From NCBI RefSeq assembly GCF_029909975.1, contig NZ_CP094516.1, positions 1,488,001 to 1,552,000 of the forward strand: a stretch of 64,000 bases of DNA. The letters run 5' to 3'. The translations under genes and the position numbers were made by a program. The stretch comes from Bradyrhizobium sp. ISRA430 (GTDB lineage Bacteria > Pseudomonadota > Alphaproteobacteria > Rhizobiales > Xanthobacteraceae). Within the stretch, counting starts at the first letter, position 1, and each line of letters opens with the position of its first letter. A model generated the notes under the pieces. It ran no database searches, was not told where the DNA came from, and worked only from the letters and a program-made list of their open reading frames with translations. Positions 34,265-43,061 of the stretch are shown here, one piece after another.

Positions 34265-35053
34265 ATGCGCCACTTCCCGCCCCGCCGCATCGTCTGCCTG
34301 ACCGAGGAAACGGTCGAAACGCTCTATCTTCTCGGCGAGCAGGACCGCATCGTCGGCGTCTCCGGTTACGCGGTGCGCCCACCACAAGTGCGCCGCGAGA
34401 AGCCGCGGGTGTCGGCATTCGTTTCGGCGGACATTCCAAAAATCCTGGCGCTGGAGCCGGACATCGTGCTGGCCTTCTCCGACCTTCAGGCGGGCATTGT
34501 CGCCGACCTCGTGCGAGCCGGTATCGCCGTCCACGTCTTCAATCAGCGCGACGTCGCCGGCATTTTGGCAATGATCCGCACGCTAGGCTCGCTCGTGGGC
34601 GCGGCAGGACGCGCAGAGGACCTCGCGCAAGGCTTCGAATGCCGCCTCGCCACGATCGTCGCAACACCCCGCCCCTTGCCGCGGCCAAAGGTCTATTTCG
34701 AGGAGTGGGACGATCCGTTGATCTCGGGCATCGGTTGGGTCTCAGAGCTGATCGAGATCGCCGGCGGCGAGGATGTGTTTCCGGAGTTGCGGCATCGGCA
34801 CGCCGCGAAGGACCGCATCGTCACGGCGGAGGCGGTGCGCGACGCCGCGCCCGATGTCATCCTCGCCTCCTGGTGCGGCAAGAAAGTCGTGCCCGCGCGC
34901 ATCCGCCAGCGCGATAGCTGGAGCGAGATTCCGGCAGTGCGTGATGACCGCATCGTCGAGATCAAGTCGACGATCATACTGCAACCGGGGCCGGCCGCGC
35001 TGACGGATGGACTGGATGCGATCGTGAAGGCCTTGTGGGGCGAGCGCGAATAA
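34265..35053 (+). CDS. BtuF-like cobalamin/iron-siderophore binding protein without signal peptide
   Basis: Protein of 262 residues with the helical-backbone binding fold: RIVCLTEETVETLYLLGEQDRIVGVSGY near 8-35, PKILALEPDIVLAF near 57, FEEWDDPLISGIGWVSELIEIAGGEDVF near 141, and VILASWCGKK near 199. The family binds vitamin B12 or ferric chelates. No export signal is visible from either start (an upstream ATG at 34178 adds 29 polar residues), and no permease or ATPase genes flank it, so a non-transport role is possible. Confidence 0.8.
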   Translation: MRHFPPRRIVCLTEETVETLYLLGEQDRIVGVSGYAVRPPQVRREKPRVSAFVSADIPKILALEPDIVLAFSDLQAGIVADLVRAGIAVHVFNQRDVAGILAMIRTLGSLVGAAGRAEDLAQGFECRLATIVATPRPLPRPKVYFEEWDDPLISGIGWVSELIEIAGGEDVFPELRHRHAAKDRIVTAEAVRDAAPDVILASWCGKKVVPARIRQRDSWSEIPAVRDDRIVEIKSTIILQPGPAALTDGLDAIVKALWGERE

Positions 35054-35114
35054 CTTCCCCGTCGAGCATCTCGTGTGCCGGACGCGCCGCGACGCGCCAG
35101 CATTGCGGTGCTGA

Positions 35115-35217
35115 GGCGGGACCCATCTCGCAACGAATTCCCGCGTAGCATGGGCCCCGCTCTGCAGCGCACCGCTGAAGAAGCGCTGCGCTGCGTCCGG
35201 GGCACAGCAGAGCGGGC
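35115..35217. repeat. Intergenic repeat element
   Basis: Intergenic block with TGGGCCCCGCTCTGCAGCGC and an inverted GCGCTGCGCTGCGTCCGGGG about 30 bases later. It is of the palindromic type scattered in Bradyrhizobium genomes and lies between convergent genes. Confidence 0.55.
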
Positions 35218-36426
35218 TCACGTCACCGCATTTACCACCTGATACTCCGGCCGCCGCCACACCTCGTCTATGATCACCTCCTCGATGATCTCGGCCGCCT
35301 TCAGCACCTCGGCCTCGCCGACATAGAGCGGCGTGATGCCGAACCGCATGATATCCGGCGCACGAAAATCGCCGATCACGCCCCGCGCGATCAGCGCCTG
35401 CATGGCGGCGTAGCCGCCATCGAAGGCGAAGGAAACTTGCGAGCCGCGGCGTTCGTGGGCGCGCGGGGTGACGAGCTTGAGCTGCGGGCAGCGGCGCTCG
35501 ACCTCGGCGATCAGCAGATCGCCCAGCGCCAGCGAGCGTGCGCGCACTTCGCCGATGTCGACGCGGTCCCAGATGTCGAGCGAGGCCTCGAGCGCCGCCA
35601 TCGCCAGCACCGGCGGAGTGCCGACGCGCATGCGCTCGACGCCGCCGGCAGGCGCATAGCCGAGATCGAAGGCAAAGGGCTTTGCGTGTCCCATCCACCC
35701 CGACAGCGCCGCCCATGCGCGATCGGCGTGGCACGGCGCGACATAGAAGAAGGCCGGCGCGCCGGGGCCCGCGTTGAGATATTTGTAGGTGCACCCCGCA
35801 GCGAAATCGGCGCCGCATCCGGCGAGATCGACCGGCAAGGCGCCGGCCGAGTGTGCGAGATCCCAGACGGTGACGATGCCGAGCGCATGCGCTTTCGCGG
35901 TGAGCATCGACATGTCGTGGCGGCGGCCGGTACGGTAGTCGACTTCGGTGATGTAGAGGACCGCGATCTCCTCCGACAACGAGGCCTCGATCTCCTCCGG
36001 CGCCACCAGGCGCAATTGGTGCCCACGCCCGAGCGTCGCGATCAGGCCTTCGGCCATGTAGAGATCGGTTGGGAAATTGCCGGTGTCGGACAAGACGACC
36101 TTGCGTTCCCGCTTCATGTCGAGCGCGGCGGCGAGCGCCTGATAGACCTTCAGTGACAGCGTATCGCCCATCATCACGGAGCCGGCCTCCGCACCGATCA
36201 GCCGCGCAATGCGATCGCCGACGCGGCGCGGCTGCACATACCATCCGGCCGTGTTCCAAGCGCGGATCAGCTCGTTGCCCCACTCGGCCGTGATGACGCT
36301 GCCCACGCGCTCGGCCACGCCAAGCGGCAGCGCCCCCAGCGAATTGCCGTCGAGATAGATTACGCCCTCCGGCAAATGGAAGAGCGCCCTGGTGTCATCA
36401 TAGACGCGCAACTGACTGTCGGTCAT
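35218..36426 (-). CDS. kynU: Kynureninase
   Basis: Protein of 402 residues of the fold-type I PLP family. The start has IYLDGNSLGALP near 23, PLP-phosphate contacts are near GDTLSLKVYQ, DLAHSAGALPVDL carries the PLP-nitrogen Asp near 200, and TYKYLNAGPGAPAFFYV contains the Schiff-base Lys near 222. It splits kynurenine into anthranilate and alanine. The frame is open far upstream in this GC-rich region, but the family start is the ATG at 36426, eight bases after the tryptophan dioxygenase stop. Confidence 0.93.
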   Translation of the reverse strand: MTDSQLRVYDDTRALFHLPEGVIYLDGNSLGALPLGVAERVGSVITAEWGNELIRAWNTAGWYVQPRRVGDRIARLIGAEAGSVMMGDTLSLKVYQALAAALDMKRERKVVLSDTGNFPTDLYMAEGLIATLGRGHQLRLVAPEEIEASLSEEIAVLYITEVDYRTGRRHDMSMLTAKAHALGIVTVWDLAHSAGALPVDLAGCGADFAAGCTYKYLNAGPGAPAFFYVAPCHADRAWAALSGWMGHAKPFAFDLGYAPAGGVERMRVGTPPVLAMAALEASLDIWDRVDIGEVRARSLALGDLLIAEVERRCPQLKLVTPRAHERRGSQVSFAFDGGYAAMQALIARGVIGDFRAPDIMRFGITPLYVGEAEVLKAAEIIEEVIIDEVWRRPEYQVVNAVT

Positions 36427-36434
36427 GGACACCT

Positions 36435-37274
36435 CTAGAGGATGGTACGGACGCGCCAAAGTTCGGGGAACAGCTCGACCTCCAGCATGCGCTTGAGGTA
36501 GCTGACGCCGCCGGTGCCGCCGGTGCCGCGTTTGAAGCCGATGACGCGCTCGACCGTCGTCACGTGGTTGAAGCGCCAACGGCGGAAATAATCCTCGAAG
36601 TCGACCAGTTTCTCGGCGAGCTCGTAGAGCATCCAGTGCGTCTCGGGCGCCTCGTAGACCTCGCGCCAGGCCTGAAGCACCCCCTCATGGAGGCTGTGGG
36701 TCTCGCGCACGTCGCGCGACAATACCGAGGCCGGCATTTTGAGCCCGTGGCGGTCGGCGAGCCGCAACACCTCGTCATAGAGGCTCGGTGTCGCAAGCTC
36801 GGCTTCCAGGAGTTTCGTCACTTCCGCGTCATGCGCGTGCGGCTTGAGCATGGCGTGATTGCGGTTGCCGAGCAGATATTCGATCAGCCGGTACTGGCGC
36901 GACTGGAAGCCCGAGGACTGGCCGAGCTTGGAGCGGAAGCGCGTGTATTCGCTGGGCGTCATAGTCCGCAGCACGTCCCAGGCACTGTTGAGCTGCTCGA
37001 AGATGCGCGACACCCGCGCCAGCATCTTCATTGCCGGTGCCACGTCGTCCCGCGCGATCGCACGGCGTGCGGCGCTGAGCTCGTGGATGGCAAGCCGCAT
37101 CCACAATTCCGTGGTTTGATGCTGTATGATGAACAACATTTCGTCATGCGCCTCCGACAGCGGATGCTGCGCGGTGAGGATCGCGTCCAGCGCCAGATAA
37201 TCGCCATAGGACATCCGCCGGGCAAAATCGGTCTCGGCGCCTTCGTTGGTGGGATCGTAATCGCTGGACGTCAT
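36435..37274 (-). CDS. kynA: Tryptophan 2,3-dioxygenase
   Basis: Protein of 279 residues with the family hallmarks [16 protein letters not shown] near 23, [19 protein letters not shown] near 43-61, [17 protein letters not shown] near 121, and [22 protein letters not shown] near 236-257, where the heme His and Arg/Thr contacts are found. It opens the indole ring of tryptophan with O2 to give N-formylkynurenine. It lies between the formamidase-like and kynureninase genes in one operon. Confidence 0.96.
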   Translation of the reverse strand: MTSSDYDPTNEGAETDFARRMSYGDYLALDAILTAQHPLSEAHDEMLFIIQHQTTELWMRLAIHELSAARRAIARDDVAPAMKMLARVSRIFEQLNSAWDVLRTMTPSEYTRFRSKLGQSSGFQSRQYRLIEYLLGNRNHAMLKPHAHDAEVTKLLEAELATPSLYDEVLRLADRHGLKMPASVLSRDVRETHSLHEGVLQAWREVYEAPETHWMLYELAEKLVDFEDYFRRWRFNHVTTVERVIGFKRGTGGTGGVSYLKRMLEVELFPELWRVRTIL

Positions 37275-37305
37275 GACAAGGCCCTCTCGATTATCCCCTC
37301 TTTTG

Positions 37306-38115
37306 TCAGTCGAGGCCGACGAGGCGCGCGGTGATCGGCGACGACGGATCCTTCAGCCCGTCGATCACCGTGAAGTGGTTGAGCCCCGGCTCGATGGTAA
37401 GGCGCGTCGGCACATCAAAACCGGTCCAGACATTCGCCATCAGCTCGGACTGGCGGATGAACTCGGGGCGTTCGGCGCCGCCGACCCAGGCCGTGACCGG
37501 TGCCTGTCCGCGCGGCAGATGCAGCGCAGCGCTCTCCAGCGTCGCTTCCTCCGTGGTCATGTGCAGCGTCTGGTTCATTTTCGTCTTCAAGAGCGGACGC
37601 AGATCGTGCAGACCGCTGATCGAGAGCGTCGCGGCGATGCGATCGTAGATGGCAGGCTCGAGCCGGCTGTCGTCACACAGCATCCGCGTGACGAGATGGC
37701 CGCCAGCAGAGTGGCCGGCGAGCCGGATCGGGCCCGAAACGAGCGAAGCCGCCTTGGCGATGGCGGCGGCGATCTCGACGGTGATGTCAGAAATGCGGGC
37801 GGCCGGCGCCAGCGTGTAGCTCGGCAACGCGACAGTCCAGCCGTGGTGCCGCGCGCCTTCGGCGAGATCGGTCCAATCCGACTTGGCGAAGCGCATCCAA
37901 TAGCCGCCGTGGACGAAGACGACGAGGCCTTTGCTTTCGCCGTCGGGCAGAATCAGGTCGAGCCGCTGGCGCTGGCCGGGGCCATAGGCAATGTCGGGAC
38001 GAAGACCGTTGAGCCCGGCACGATAAGCCGCCCCCCGCTCCGCCCACAGCGCGGGCAACTTGTCCGAGCCCGGCACATGGGCCGAATTGGCATAGGCATC
38101 ATCCCAGTCGCGCAT
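37306..38115 (-). CDS. Alpha/beta hydrolase, probable kynurenine formamidase
   Basis: Protein of 269 residues. HGGYW near 70-74 is the oxyanion segment, GHSAGGHL near 133 bears the Ser nucleophile, and GLNHFTVI near 245 the His. It resembles eukaryotic-type arylformamidases rather than the metal-dependent bacterial KynB. Position as first gene of an operon with tryptophan dioxygenase and kynureninase makes N-formylkynurenine hydrolysis the obvious role. GGGAG five bases before ATG 38115 fixes the start. Confidence 0.83.
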   Translation of the reverse strand: MRDWDDAYANSAHVPGSDKLPALWAERGAAYRAGLNGLRPDIAYGPGQRQRLDLILPDGESKGLVVFVHGGYWMRFAKSDWTDLAEGARHHGWTVALPSYTLAPAARISDITVEIAAAIAKAASLVSGPIRLAGHSAGGHLVTRMLCDDSRLEPAIYDRIAATLSISGLHDLRPLLKTKMNQTLHMTTEEATLESAALHLPRGQAPVTAWVGGAERPEFIRQSELMANVWTGFDVPTRLTIEPGLNHFTVIDGLKDPSSPITARLVGLD

Positions 38116-38252
38116 TGTCACTCCCTGACGGACTCGGCCTGCGATGGGGCCCAGTCTGCCACCGGCACGGCCGGCATCCTAGCCTTTATTTGAAGCTTAA
38201 AGCATTTGGCGGCGTCTGTGTTTCGGGCAGCAAGCCGTACCGGCAAGGTGTC

Positions 38253-38355
38253 TCCCCTCACCCTGAGGAGCCGCGCAGCGGCGCCGCGAAGGGCGAGGCC
38301 ACCGACCGGGCCTTCATCCTTCGAGACGCTTGTCACAAGCTCCTCAGGATGAGGG
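38253..38355. repeat. Intergenic repeat with inverted CCCTCA...GAGGAG ends
   Basis: About 103 bases starting CCCTCACCCTGAGGAG and ending in the imperfect inverse CTCCTCAGGATGAGGG. This is a well-known type of mobile repeat in bradyrhizobia. It directly abuts another palindromic element to the right. Confidence 0.75.
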
Positions 38356-38366
38356 ACCACCAATTC

Positions 38367-38487
38367 GTCATTGCGAGGAGCGTAGCGACAAAGCAATCCA
38401 GACTGCCTCCGCGGCGGGATTCTGGACTGCTTCGCGGAGCCTGTCATCGGGCCGCGCTTCGCGCGGACCCGTTGGCTCGCAATGACG
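38367..38487. repeat. Palindromic repeat, GTCATTGCGAG family (long form)
   Basis: Starts CGTCATTGCGAGGAGC and ends GGCTCGCAATGACG, with internal AAGCAATCCAGA and TCTGGACTGCTTCGCGG as inverted arms. It is related to the compact palindrome at 53836-53913, but carries an extra arm segment. Together with the preceding element it fills most of the gap between the formamidase and M20 genes. Confidence 0.75.
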
Positions 38488-38500
38488 GCGGAGAAAGAAA

Positions 38501-39778
38501 CTACGCCTTCTCCAGCCCGCACCATTCCGCGATGAACAGCGCCATGGCCTTGGTCGCTTTCTTCAGCGACTCCAGATCGACATATTCGTTGAAGCCGTGC
38601 ATCTCGCCGCCGCTCGGACCGAAGCAGAGGCTCGGGATGCCGTAGTTGAGACCGTAGAAGCGGGTGTCGGTGAGCGCGGTGAAGACGAGGTCTTCGACCG
38701 CACCGCCATAGGTCCTATCGAAGGCCTTCGCGAAGGCGGCTTCCGGCGCGGCGGCGTCGGTCAGCTCATAGCCTTCCGACAGGAAGCCCGACCATTCGAT
38801 CTGCGGCGGGTTGTTGGCGAGGAACCGATGGTTGCGCGCGGCGGCGGCGACACAGGCCACAATCTCCTTCTGGTGATCGGCGATCGACCAGCCCGGCAGC
38901 ACCGCGATACGGCAGTCGACGTCGCACCAGGCCGGCACGCTGGAAGCCCAGTCGCCGCCCTTGATGATGCCTGGATTGAAGTTGATGGGATGGTTCAGCG
39001 TCTTGAAATAACGATCGCTCTTCGCCCGCTCGTTCCACTCGATCTCGAGCTTTTGCAGCGCCTGGATCAAATGATACGCCGCCATGATCGCGTTGGCGCC
39101 TGAGCCCGCACGTGCGACGTGGACGGGATGGCCTTTCACCCGCAGACGAAACCAGATCACGCCGACCTGCGATCGCACCATCTTGCCGCCGGTCGGCTCT
39201 GGAATGAAGCAGGCATCGGCGCGATAGCCGCGCTGAAGCGTCGAGAGTGCGCCGACGCCGGTGCTCTCTTCCTCGATCACGGACTGGAAATGGATCCGCG
39301 CCGTCGGCCGAAAGCCCGCAGCCTTGATCGCGTCCAGCGCATAGAGCGCGCCGATGGTGCCGGACTTCATGTCGCAGGCGCCTCGGCCGAACATCTTGCC
39401 GTCCTTCATGACAGGCGAGAATGGCGGCGTGTCCCACAATTCCAGGGGACCGGCAGGCACGACGTCGCAGTGCCCCTGGAGGATTAGCGATTTGCCGCCG
39501 TTCGTTTGAGGGCGATAGGTGCCCACCACCGTGCGCGCCTTGGAGAAGTCATGCTCGATCGGACCGAAGCCGCGCAGGTCCTTCAAGTCGTCGACATTGA
39601 TGTGCCAGTCGTCGATCTCGTAGCCGCGTTCGCGCAGGAGGTCGCCGATCATGTCCTGACACGGCCCCTCCGCGCCGCGGGTCGAGGGGATCGCGACGAA
39701 ATCGCGGGTGGTCCCAAGCTGGGCTTCGAAACCGGCGTCGACGGCGTCAACAATCCTCTGCTGCGTATCGGCATTCAT
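38501..39778 (-). CDS. M20 family metallopeptidase / ArgE-DapE-type deacylase
   Basis: Protein of 425 residues. Zinc-site motifs are GHCDVVPAG near 101, GRGACDMKSG near 132 (bridging Asp), IEEESTG near 167 (catalytic Glu) and a late GPSGGEMHGFNEYVD near 388. The dimerisation domain lies between about 205 and 325. It should remove an acyl or peptidyl group from an amino-acid derivative, but the substrate is not clear. No signal peptide. Confidence 0.88.
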   Translation of the reverse strand: MNADTQQRIVDAVDAGFEAQLGTTRDFVAIPSTRGAEGPCQDMIGDLLRERGYEIDDWHINVDDLKDLRGFGPIEHDFSKARTVVGTYRPQTNGGKSLILQGHCDVVPAGPLELWDTPPFSPVMKDGKMFGRGACDMKSGTIGALYALDAIKAAGFRPTARIHFQSVIEEESTGVGALSTLQRGYRADACFIPEPTGGKMVRSQVGVIWFRLRVKGHPVHVARAGSGANAIMAAYHLIQALQKLEIEWNERAKSDRYFKTLNHPINFNPGIIKGGDWASSVPAWCDVDCRIAVLPGWSIADHQKEIVACVAAAARNHRFLANNPPQIEWSGFLSEGYELTDAAAPEAAFAKAFDRTYGGAVEDLVFTALTDTRFYGLNYGIPSLCFGPSGGEMHGFNEYVDLESLKKATKAMALFIAEWCGLEKA

Positions 39779-39830
39779 CAGGCAACTCCAGGCATTCCAA
39801 TCATCCAGGGAGCGCGCAAGCTAGCCGATT

Positions 39831-40571
39831 TCAGCCGTTCGGGTACTGTGCAAAATAGGCATCCCGCAATGCATCTTCGAGCAATCGGCCTTCGGAATAG
39901 CCATTCAGCTTCGCAGGGCGCGTCACGCCGTCGCGCAGACGCGGGCACGGCTCCGGCGCACCGAGCACGGTGCGCACGGGAATGCGCTCGGCATAGATCG
40001 GCAACGCGTAGTCTTCATCGTCGTCGGCTACGCCCTTGGCGCGGACTTTTGCCGACGCTTCCTCGATCTCCATCGCAATGAAGGACGTCGCCTTGATCTC
40101 CTGCGTGTTGCTCTGGCGCAGGCCCGCGGTACGGTCAGGGAAGAAGCGATCGACCATGGCAACCAGCGCGCGCTCCTTCTCCTCGGGATCGGTGACGAGA
40201 TAGGCGGTGCCGAACGCCATCACGGCGCGGTAGTCGGCGGAGTGATTGAAGCCGCAGCGCGCCAGCACCAGGCTGTCGAGATGGGCGACCGTCAGGCATA
40301 CCCGCTCGCCCTTTGACTGGTTGCGCAGCATGCGGCTCGCGCTCGAGCCGTGCCAATAGAGCTTCGTCCCCTCGCGCCAGAAGAAGGTCGGTGTGCAATA
40401 AGGCTGGCCGTCGATCACATAGGAGACGTGACAGAGCATCGAGGAGTCCAGGATGCGGTGGACGGTGGCGTGATCGTAGAAGCCGCGGTCGTGGCGGCGC
40501 TTCACCTGGCTGCGCGCCGACGTCGGATAGGAATTTGGGGTCTCGCCATTTTGGACCTGGTCCTGGTTCAC
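39831..40571 (-). CDS. Pyridoxamine 5'-phosphate oxidase family flavoprotein (NimA-like)
   Basis: Protein of 246 residues with a split-barrel FMN-binding fold: CHVSYVIDGQPYCTPTFFWREG near 47-68, LYWHGSSASRML near 71-82 and VCLTVAHLDSLVLARCGFNHSADYRAVM near 91-118. This is the pattern of PNPOx-like/NimA proteins, which often sit next to MocR regulators. It is divergent from such a regulator at 40646, so its cofactor chemistry may be linked to vitamin B6 or a flavin-dependent reduction. Confidence 0.85.
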   Translation of the reverse strand: MNQDQVQNGETPNSYPTSARSQVKRRHDRGFYDHATVHRILDSSMLCHVSYVIDGQPYCTPTFFWREGTKLYWHGSSASRMLRNQSKGERVCLTVAHLDSLVLARCGFNHSADYRAVMAFGTAYLVTDPEEKERALVAMVDRFFPDRTAGLRQSNTQEIKATSFIAMEIEEASAKVRAKGVADDDEDYALPIYAERIPVRTVLGAPEPCPRLRDGVTRPAKLNGYSEGRLLEDALRDAYFAQYPNG

Positions 40572-40645
40572 GGCCGCTCCTGTCGGAATTGGAAGAATTC
40601 CAGGGAGTTGTACCGGCGAATTTGGTCTGCGATAGTGCCAATTCC
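40572..40645. promoter_or_regulatory. MocR/PNPOx divergent control region with repeated motifs
   Basis: The 74-base gap carries GGAATTGG (40585-40592) and its exact reverse complement CCAATTCC (40638-40645), plus a related GAATTTGG near 40619. MocR-type regulators bind repeated motifs between themselves and a divergent target, so this is a good operator candidate. The regulator start codon directly abuts the last motif. Confidence 0.5.
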
Positions 40646-42115
40646 ATGCAAAAAATTCCGACCAATTTCGCCGCCTCGCCCAGGTCCGAGCTACCGCTCG
40701 ACCTCGCCGGCCCGCACGTCACGGCCGGCGCGTCCGCGGCGCACCGGCTGTACCAGGCGCTGTGTGAGATGATCGTCGCCGGGCTGGTAAAGCCGGGCGA
40801 GCCGCTGCCGCCGTCGCGGACCCTGGCAAAGCAAACGGGATTTCGGCGCAACGCCGTCGTCACCGCCTATGAGCGCCTGATCGCCGACGGCTTCGCCGAG
40901 GCGACAGTCGGCTCCGGCACCTTCGTCGCCGCTCGCATCCCGGCACACGCGGCCGAGCCGAAGAAGCCGAAAGTCGCCGTCGAGGCGCCGCGGCAAGGTG
41001 CCTTCTCACTCGGCTGCACCCATATCGACGAGCGCGCGGTGCAGCGCTTCCGCGCTTTCGTCGGCCGGCGCATGCGCGCGTTTGGCGCCGAGCATCTCCA
41101 CTATGGCGATCCGCGCGGGAGCCGCGAACTGCGCGCCGCGATCGCCGACCACCTCTTGTCGGCGCGAGGCCTGCGCTGCGATCCCGACCAGATCATGTTG
41201 ACCTCGGGTACGCTGCATGCGCTGCGGATCGTTCTCAGCGCGATTCTGAAGCCGAATGATCAGGTCTGGTGCGAGGATCCCGGCTATCCCGCCGCCCACA
41301 GGACCATTGCGCATTGTGGGTATCGCGCGGTGTCGGTTCCTGTCGACGAGCACGGCATGCGCATCGCCAAGGGCCGTGCGGCCGCACCCTCCGCGCGCGC
41401 GGCCTATGTGACGCCGTCGCATCAGTTTCCACTGGGCGTGCAGATGTCGATGTCGCGGCGACTCGAGCTGCTGGACTGGGCGAAGACGGCCGGCGCCTTC
41501 GTGTTCGAGGACGACTACGACAGCGAGTTCCGCTATGACGGCGCGCCGCTGATGTCGCTCGCCGGCATCGATCGTCTCCAGCGCGTGATCTACATGGGCA
41601 CGTTTGCCAAAACCCTGTTTCCGGGCTTGCGCATCGGCTATTGCGCTCTGCCCGAGCGCCTCATCGCCGACGTGACCGCCGCACGCGCCGCGCTCGACCG
41701 TTTTCCCGGCACGCTGATGGAGGGCGCGGTCGCCGACATGCTCAATTCGGGAGCCTTCGCCGCAAACCTGAAGCGTGTGCGAAAACTCTATCGCGAGGCG
41801 CGCGATGTACTGGCCGCGACGCTTGAAGCCGCGTCCGACGGGACACTCTCGGTGCCGGTGCCGTCACAAGGCCTGCATCTGGTCGCACGATTCGATCCGT
41901 CCATCGACCTTGCAGTCGCGGCACAGGCGAAGCAGGCGGCCGGCGCGGAAGGCTGGCTGTTGGCTGACACCTACTCACGCACGCGCCCCCTTCCCGGCTT
42001 CGTGCTGGGATTTTCGGGACACGCGGTTCCACAACTCATCGCATCCGCCGATCGGCTCGCGCGGGAATCGCTTGCCGCCTTGCGTGCGAACCACAAAGCG
42101 GCCCGCCGGACGTGA
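40646..42115 (+). CDS. MocR/PdxR-family transcriptional regulator with aminotransferase-like domain
   Basis: Protein of 489 residues. Residues 22-95 form a GntR-type winged helix (RLYQALCEMIVAGLVKPGEPLPPSRTLAKQTGFRRNAVVTAYERL). Residues 120-480 are a fold-type I aminotransferase-like domain with LHYGDPRGSRELR, FEDDYDSEFRYDG and the PLP Lys in MGTFAKTLFPGLRIGY. MocR proteins sense PLP or PLP adducts. Divergent from the PNPOx-like gene it most likely controls. The frame is open upstream, but the family start is 40646, without a clear Shine-Dalgarno sequence. Confidence 0.92.
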   Translation: MQKIPTNFAASPRSELPLDLAGPHVTAGASAAHRLYQALCEMIVAGLVKPGEPLPPSRTLAKQTGFRRNAVVTAYERLIADGFAEATVGSGTFVAARIPAHAAEPKKPKVAVEAPRQGAFSLGCTHIDERAVQRFRAFVGRRMRAFGAEHLHYGDPRGSRELRAAIADHLLSARGLRCDPDQIMLTSGTLHALRIVLSAILKPNDQVWCEDPGYPAAHRTIAHCGYRAVSVPVDEHGMRIAKGRAAAPSARAAYVTPSHQFPLGVQMSMSRRLELLDWAKTAGAFVFEDDYDSEFRYDGAPLMSLAGIDRLQRVIYMGTFAKTLFPGLRIGYCALPERLIADVTAARAALDRFPGTLMEGAVADMLNSGAFAANLKRVRKLYREARDVLAATLEAASDGTLSVPVPSQGLHLVARFDPSIDLAVAAQAKQAAGAEGWLLADTYSRTRPLPGFVLGFSGHAVPQLIASADRLARESLAALRANHKAARRT

Positions 42116-42179
42116 CGAAGGTTCACTATCAGAATCGCGCGCTGCTCCCTACATTGCGCCATCAATGCCGGGACCTCTG

Positions 42180-42428
42180 ATGATGCTGCTGCGCCGCGCG
42201 ACTTGCCTCTCGCTCCTGATCTCCACCGCGATGGCGACGGTAGCCCACGCGGCCACCGTCGGGCGCGAACAGGACATCGTCGATCTCAAGCTTGGCCAGC
42301 GCGTGCTCGTGGACGACGGAACGTGTCCAGCCGGACAGGTCAAGGAAGTGCGCGGCGCGAAGATGACCGACAAGGGGGTCTCGCGCACCAGTGCCTGCGT
42401 GCCACGGTTCGGTCCGAAATCGAAATGA
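42180..42428 (+). CDS. Small exported protein, DUF6719-like
   Basis: An 82-residue protein with a signal peptide (residues 1-23, ending VAHAA). The mature part contains LKLGQRVLVDDGTCPAGQVKEV, GAKMT and a second Cys in SACVPR, matching a small family widespread in Bradyrhizobium. The two Cys may form a disulphide. Function unknown. ATG codons at 42165, 42180 and 42183 are possible starts. Confidence 0.72.
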   Translation: MMLLRRATCLSLLISTAMATVAHAATVGREQDIVDLKLGQRVLVDDGTCPAGQVKEVRGAKMTDKGVSRTSACVPRFGPKSK

Positions 42429-42429
42429 T

Positions 42430-42505
42430 GGGCTAGAGCATCATCCGCACCCGAAGGGCCGCGTTAGCGCAAAGTGTGCGGCGGTTTTACGGAAAGAAAA
42501 ACGAG
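42430..42505. repeat. AGAGCATCATCCG-type intergenic repeat
   Basis: A 76-base element starting TAGAGCATCATCCGCACCCG, with GCGCAAAGTGTGCGGCGG and a GGTTTTACGG tail, recognisable as one of the common Bradyrhizobium intergenic repeats. It lies between converging small genes. Confidence 0.55.
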
Positions 42506-42507
42506 GC

Positions 42508-42870
42508 TTACTTCGCCGGGTCGAACATGCACTGCAAGGTCGGCTTGGCGATCTTGGTGAAGGTCGGACCGATCTCGCTCTGCTTGGATGCCGGGACCCA
42601 GTCGGTTTCGATCGTCGGCACGCCGGTCTCGCTGATGCCGCGCAGCAATGCTTCGCGCAGATCACGATCTTCGACGACGGCAGCGGCATGGTCGTGCAGG
42701 CAGCCGCAAACGTCCTCGGGATGCTCCCAGCGGCCGAGCATATGCGGCGCGCACAGCCGCACGAACTCGCTGCGTGGATCCGGCAATCTGTTGGGAGAGC
42801 GCACCTGCGCCTGGGCCGCGCTGATCGTTGCGAGAGAGATGAACGCTGCGGCGCAGAGACGAAGCATCAT
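42508..42870 (-). CDS. Hypothetical exported protein
   Basis: A 120-residue protein with a signal peptide (LCAAAFISLATISAAQA) and a mature part with four Cys: FVRLCAPHMLG, DVCGCLHDHA and LQCMFDP. The CxC and spacing suggest disulphides or a small metal site. I do not recognise the family. It follows a 53-residue secreted protein gene by 29 bases and is probably in one transcript with it. Confidence 0.65.
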   Translation of the reverse strand: MMLRLCAAAFISLATISAAQAQVRSPNRLPDPRSEFVRLCAPHMLGRWEHPEDVCGCLHDHAAAVVEDRDLREALLRGISETGVPTIETDWVPASKQSEIGPTFTKIAKPTLQCMFDPAK

Positions 42871-42899
42871 GGTGCTGCCGGCTGAGTTTCTCTTAACGA

Positions 42900-43061
42900 T
42901 CAGAAGCGCGCCGCGACCGCGATCGGCTGGGACGCCGGGGTGATCGGCGAGCCACTGTACTCGAAGGTGCCGACGCCCGGCAGATTGCCATTGGCCGAAC
43001 CTGCGACGGACGAGCCAGCGAGCACGAGGCCGAACGCGAGGATGAGGCTGAGCGCGCGCAT
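42900..43061 (-). CDS. Very small exported protein
   Basis: A 53-residue frame reading MRALSLILAFGLVLAG with a signal peptide cut near SVAGSA, then a short mature peptide with NLPGVGTFEYSGSP. GGAGA six bases before the ATG supports it. Similar tiny secreted proteins are common in Bradyrhizobium. No function known. Confidence 0.65.
   Translation of the reverse strand: MRALSLILAFGLVLAGSSVAGSANGNLPGVGTFEYSGSPITPASQPIAVAARF

Noticed and set aside
38221..38500. Possible CRISPR-like or small-RNA cluster because of repeated blocks
   Set aside because: The blocks are two different palindromic intergenic repeats side by side, not regularly spaced identical repeats with spacers.
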